9,099 bases of DNA from positions 1 through 9,099 of the forward strand of contig JACMRC010000255.1 in assembly GCA_014376655.1 (NCBI GenBank). Reading direction: 5' to 3'. A program made the translations under genes and the position numbers. The notes beneath the pieces are model-generated. The model was not told the DNA's origin and made no database searches. It worked only from the letters and a program-made list of their open reading frames with translations. The stretch's first letter is position 1. Each line of letters opens with the position of its first letter. Shown in pieces: positions 6,460 to 9,099 of the stretch. The DNA comes from Mucilaginibacter sp. (GTDB lineage Bacteria > Bacteroidota > Bacteroidia > Sphingobacteriales > Sphingobacteriaceae).

Positions 6460-7446
6460 TTACTTTATCTTCCTTGCCGCAACACCTTCATTGGTGATCT
6501 TAACCGGCAAAATATGCCCTTGGGCATCAAAATACATTTTGTCAATACAGGTTACACGGTGGTTGCCATCACGTTCGCCTAATGGACGGCGGTGATAAAC
6601 AATATACCATTCATCTGTTTTAGGGATGTTAATAACCGAGTGGTGACCAGCGCCGGTAGCAACGGTCATATCTTGTTTTAATACCAGGTCAATACGCTCA
6701 AAAGGTCCGGTTGGCGAATCGCCCATTGCGTAAGCAACCCGATAATTAGGGCCTGTCCAACCGCCTTCGCTCCACATTAAGTAGTATTTGCCGTTGCGTT
6801 TAAACATCACCGGCCCTTCAACATAATCTTTTGGGGTGATGGATTTATAAGTCTCGCCATCAGCAAAAGGTATAAGACCGGTAAAGTCTTTATTCAGTTT
6901 CGCGATGTTGCAATGGCCCCAGCCGCCGTAAATAATATAATACTGGCCATCGTCATCTTTATATATAAACTGGTCTATAGGCTGTGCTTTATTAATGATC
7001 TTATCTATCAACGGCTTACCCAAATAGTCTTTAAACGGACCGCCCGGATTTTTTGACACGGCTACACCAATACCACCAACCTGGTTATCATTCTGGATAT
7101 CATTAGCGCCAAAGAATAGGTAGTATTTACCGCCCATCTCGGTTACTGCCGGAGCCCACATGGCTTTTTTGGCCCACTTAACTGCAGACGTATCAATAAT
7201 ACGTTCGTGCTTGGTCCAGGTAACAAGATCCTTTGATGAGAATGCATCCATTAAAACCTGTTTCTCATACTTATCCGAAAAAGTAGGATACACCCAATAA
7301 GTTTTATTGAAGATCTTTGCTTCCGGGTCGGCATACCAGCCTTGCGCTATTGGGTTGCCTGATGTTTTAGGCGCTTCCTGGGCAAAGGTAATCCCTGCAG
7401 ATAGTGCAAGGATGCTTGTTAAGATTAACGATTGATAAAGTCTCAT
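6460..7446 (-). CDS. Secreted glycoside hydrolase family 43-like enzyme
   Basis: A 328-residue exported enzyme of the GH43 type (five-bladed beta-propeller), a family of mainly arabinofuranosidases and xylosidases acting on plant polysaccharides. Residues 1-22 look like a Sec signal peptide with a hydrophobic core and an ITFA end, probably cut before Q23. No lipobox Cys is present, so the product is probably periplasmic or secreted. The three expected acidic residues are seen: base D40 in GWYADPE, D158 in QPIDQFIYKDDDG, and acid E210 in YVEGP. A GAGHHS motif (265-270) supplies the conserved His. Substrate cannot be read from the sequence. The ATG at 7446 is chosen because a reading four codons longer would begin with TTG and spoil the signal peptide. 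It follows rhlE by 13 bases and so is probably cotranscribed with it. No SusC/SusD, sensor or other carbohydrate gene is beside it. Confidence 0.88.
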   Translation of the reverse strand: MRLYQSLILTSILALSAGITFAQEAPKTSGNPIAQGWYADPEAKIFNKTYWVYPTFSDKYEKQVLMDAFSSKDLVTWTKHERIIDTSAVKWAKKAMWAPAVTEMGGKYYLFFGANDIQNDNQVGGIGVAVSKNPGGPFKDYLGKPLIDKIINKAQPIDQFIYKDDDGQYYIIYGGWGHCNIAKLNKDFTGLIPFADGETYKSITPKDYVEGPVMFKRNGKYYLMWSEGGWTGPNYRVAYAMGDSPTGPFERIDLVLKQDMTVATGAGHHSVINIPKTDEWYIVYHRRPLGERDGNHRVTCIDKMYFDAQGHILPVKITNEGVAARKIK

Positions 7447-7459
7447 AACTATATACAAT

Positions 7460-8668
7460 TTATTTTTTCTTCCAGACGCGCTGTTTGCCCCTATTATTGC
7501 GGTTTTGGTTTGGTTTTGTTTCTTGTCTTACCTCGGCAATGCTGCTTAAATGTTCAGGTAGCGGGTGTTGGGTGATCTTCTTATCCATCAATTCCTCAAT
7601 AGCCTTTAAACGGCGCTCATCACGATGGTTAACAAAAGTTATAGCAGTGCCTTTAGTTTCGGCGCGTGCGGTACGGCCTATGCGGTGGATATAATCTTCC
7701 GCATCGCCCGGTACATCATAGTTTATTACCAGATCAATCCCCTCCACATCAATACCGCGCGAAAGGGCATCAGTACCAATAATGATAGGCAGTTTCTTAT
7801 TCTTAAACCTTAATAAGATCTCTTCACGCTCCTTTTGCTCCAGGTCCGAGTGAAAAGCCTCAGCCGTTAATTTTATACCCCTTAATTCTTTATTTAATGA
7901 TTTCACGATCTCTTTCCGCGAAGCGAAAATAATAGTGCTTAAATAATTGCCATCCTTTAACAAGTGCTGTAACAAAGGCGTTTTTTGCTGATCGTGCAAA
8001 CGGTAGATCTGCTGATCGATACCAACAGCCGGTTGCGATATGGCTATACTAATTTGCTCCGGGTTGATCAAAACTGATTTAGCCAGGTTACGGATTCGCC
8101 CCGGCATAGTAGCCGAGAATAGCAAAGTTTGGCGTTCCTTAGGCAAATGGCCGATGATGCGCATAATATCGTCCGAGAAACCCATGTCCAACATACGGTC
8201 GGCCTCATCCAATATCAAATGATCTATTTTGTTCAGCTTTAATATACCCGATGTAAGATGTGCTATGAGCCTGCCCGGGGTGGCTATGATAATGTTTACA
8301 TTGTTTTGGATACCACGGCGCTGCTGCTCATAAATATGCCCGTCGCCACCGCCAAAAACAGCGATGGAACTGATGCCGGTAAAGTAGGCAAGTCCTTCAA
8401 CCTGTTGGTCAATCTGCTGTGCCAGTTCGCGGGTTGGGGTAAGTATAAGCGTGCTGGTATGATCTTTGGCTGTGCGGCCAATTTTTTCCAGTATCGGTAG
8501 TAAAAATGCTGCAGTTTTACCCGTGCCGGTTTGGGCGCAGGCTATCAGATCTTTGCCCGCTAAAATAAGCGGAATGGCCATTCCCTGTATGGGGGTTGGG
8601 GTGGTATACCCCATGCTTGTTATGCCTTCTGTAAGCTCGTTGTTGAAATTGAAATCAGTAAAATTCAC
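7460..8668 (-). CDS. rhlE: DEAD-box RNA helicase, RhlE-like
   Basis: ATP-dependent RNA helicase, probably remodelling structured RNA in ribosome assembly, mRNA turnover or cold adaptation. In 402 residues all core motifs are present: the Q motif with Q28 in TPTPIQ, motif I AQTGTGKT (45-52), PTRELA (78-83), TPGR (130-133), DEAD (154-157), SAT (185-187), motif V GTDALSRGID, and motif VI HRIGRTAR (328-335). A short basic, Asn/Arg/Lys-rich tail (about 386-402) is typical of RhlE-like proteins and may bind RNA. The start is GTG at 8668. An in-frame TAA lies upstream with no ATG between, and the aromatic residues of the Q-motif region (F3, F6) require an N-terminus this early. No Shine-Dalgarno sequence is evident in the A-rich leader. 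The GH43 gene follows after 13 bases. Bacteroidota carry several paralogous DEAD-box genes, so the symbol is approximate. Confidence 0.9.
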   Translation of the reverse strand: MNFTDFNFNNELTEGITSMGYTTPTPIQGMAIPLILAGKDLIACAQTGTGKTAAFLLPILEKIGRTAKDHTSTLILTPTRELAQQIDQQVEGLAYFTGISSIAVFGGGDGHIYEQQRRGIQNNVNIIIATPGRLIAHLTSGILKLNKIDHLILDEADRMLDMGFSDDIMRIIGHLPKERQTLLFSATMPGRIRNLAKSVLINPEQISIAISQPAVGIDQQIYRLHDQQKTPLLQHLLKDGNYLSTIIFASRKEIVKSLNKELRGIKLTAEAFHSDLEQKEREEILLRFKNKKLPIIIGTDALSRGIDVEGIDLVINYDVPGDAEDYIHRIGRTARAETKGTAITFVNHRDERRLKAIEELMDKKITQHPLPEHLSSIAEVRQETKPNQNRNNRGKQRVWKKK

Positions 8669-8995
8669 TCTATATTTTTGTATGCTGACAAGATAAGCAA
8701 AAATTGTGTGTTAGCGGTATTTGCAGTTGATGTTGACAGGGACGTTACTTTACAATTTAACCGGCAACGCTTTTAGCAATGCCAAAACCTGCTGCATTCA
8801 ACCGGTTTGTCACCCTTGTGATACCTAAGATCTACCCGCGAGAAAGATTATTTATATAAATTCCTGTATATCAATTAATTAGCATAAAATACTTGCTGAA
8901 CCTCCGGATTAGGTTGGCTTGCCGCAAATTAATCTTGCCTGCCGCCCCATTTTACTAGACCATATTCAGGGTGATTTACCACAATTCATCACACT
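8669..8995. other. Intergenic region upstream of rhlE, no gene recognised
   Basis: No reading frame of credible length or family resemblance lies here. It should hold the rhlE promoter (- strand), but I find no convincing TTTG / TAnnTTTG pair. On the - strand, GGCA-TT-GCT-AAA-AGC-GT-TGCC (8763-8783) can form a hairpin with one T-T mismatch and one wobble pair, lying about 95 bases before the rhlE start. An AT-rich patch at 8848-8890 and a weak 5-bp inverted repeat AACCT/AGGTT (8899-8915) are the only other visible structures. Confidence 0.5.
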
Positions 8996-9088
8996 ATATC
9001 ACACTTTTTCACGTGTTTGTTACACGATATCACGCGTTTTCACACTTTTATTACATTATATCACGCGTTTTCACACTATTATTTCAGG
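8996..9088. repeat. Three tandem 31-bp direct repeats
   Basis: Units at 8996-9026, 9027-9057 and 9058-9088 are spaced exactly 31 bases apart. Units 2 and 3 share the identical 20-mer ATATCACGCGTTTTCACACT and match at 27 of 31 positions; units 1 and 2 match at 23 of 31. Each unit carries three TCAC/TACA-type steps at offsets 0, +10 and +23, so the array is rich in CA steps and T runs. Unit 1 also contains a 5-bp inverted repeat, CGTGT/ACACG (9012-9026). A degenerate piece may precede it (8962-8995), and ATATTTTCA (9091-9099) at the window edge may be a shortened further unit. The 31-base period is not a multiple of three, against a protein repeat. Function unknown: iteron-like protein-binding sites or a minisatellite are possible. 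Confidence 0.75.
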
Positions 9089-9099
9089 CGATATTTTCA

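Noticed and set aside
6388..6582. 64-codon open frame on the + strand across the palindromes
   Set aside because: It reads through the intergenic stem-loops and the antisense of the GH43 gene, with no family resemblance; it is a chance frame.
7447..7458. Four-codon N-terminal extension of the GH43 protein
   Set aside because: It would start with TTG, and the ATG at 7446 gives a cleaner signal peptide.
8733..8756. TTGACA (8733-8738) with TACAAT (8751-8756) as a sigma-70-like promoter
   Set aside because: The spacing is only 12 bases, and Bacteroidota main promoters use a different consensus.
8996..9088. CRISPR array
   Set aside because: The repeats abut directly, with no unique spacers between them, and no cas gene is present.

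Overview
This window looks like ordinary chromosome from a member of the Bacteroidota, most likely Sphingobacteriaceae (Mucilaginibacter or Pedobacter-like). The reasons are a mid-40s GC content judged by eye, A-rich leaders with almost no Shine-Dalgarno sequences, a single-chain alpha/beta E1 2-oxoacid dehydrogenase, a Bacteroidota-style LutB, and a secreted GH43 glycosidase. The lineage is inferred from gene style and not from a marker gene. I saw no tRNA, rRNA, CRISPR array, transposase or phage gene.

Positions 1-4601 (+ strand) form a run of metabolic genes. An iron-sulfur LutB-type lactate-oxidation subunit sits at the left edge and is probably the tail of an operon that starts outside the window. 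It is followed after 7 bases by a small DHFR/RibD-C-type reductase. After 49 bases comes a complete fused E1 alpha/beta 2-oxoacid dehydrogenase, and 4 bases later a class I SAM-dependent methyltransferase.

Positions 4602-6370 (+) are a two-gene cysteine operon. An 88-base leader holds a weak candidate promoter and a 7-bp stem-loop just before the start codon. It is followed by serine O-acetyltransferase (cysE) and, one base later, CysM-type cysteine synthase. Together they convert serine, acetyl-CoA and reduced sulfur to cysteine.

Positions 6371-6459 separate converging genes and hold two near-identical perfect palindromes in tandem. One stem base pair differs between them by a compensated change. 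This is a REP-like or terminator-like structural element.

Positions 6460-8668 (- strand) hold a DEAD-box RNA helicase (RhlE-like, GTG start), followed 13 bases later by a periplasmic or secreted GH43 glycosidase with a signal peptide and all three expected acidic residues.

Positions 8669-9099 carry no gene I can support. The last about 100 bases hold three 31-bp tandem repeats that may continue past the window. The two repeat structures (6382-6441 and 8996-9088) are the least explained parts of the window. I found no convincing new multi-gene system: the genes are recognisable metabolic and housekeeping families.
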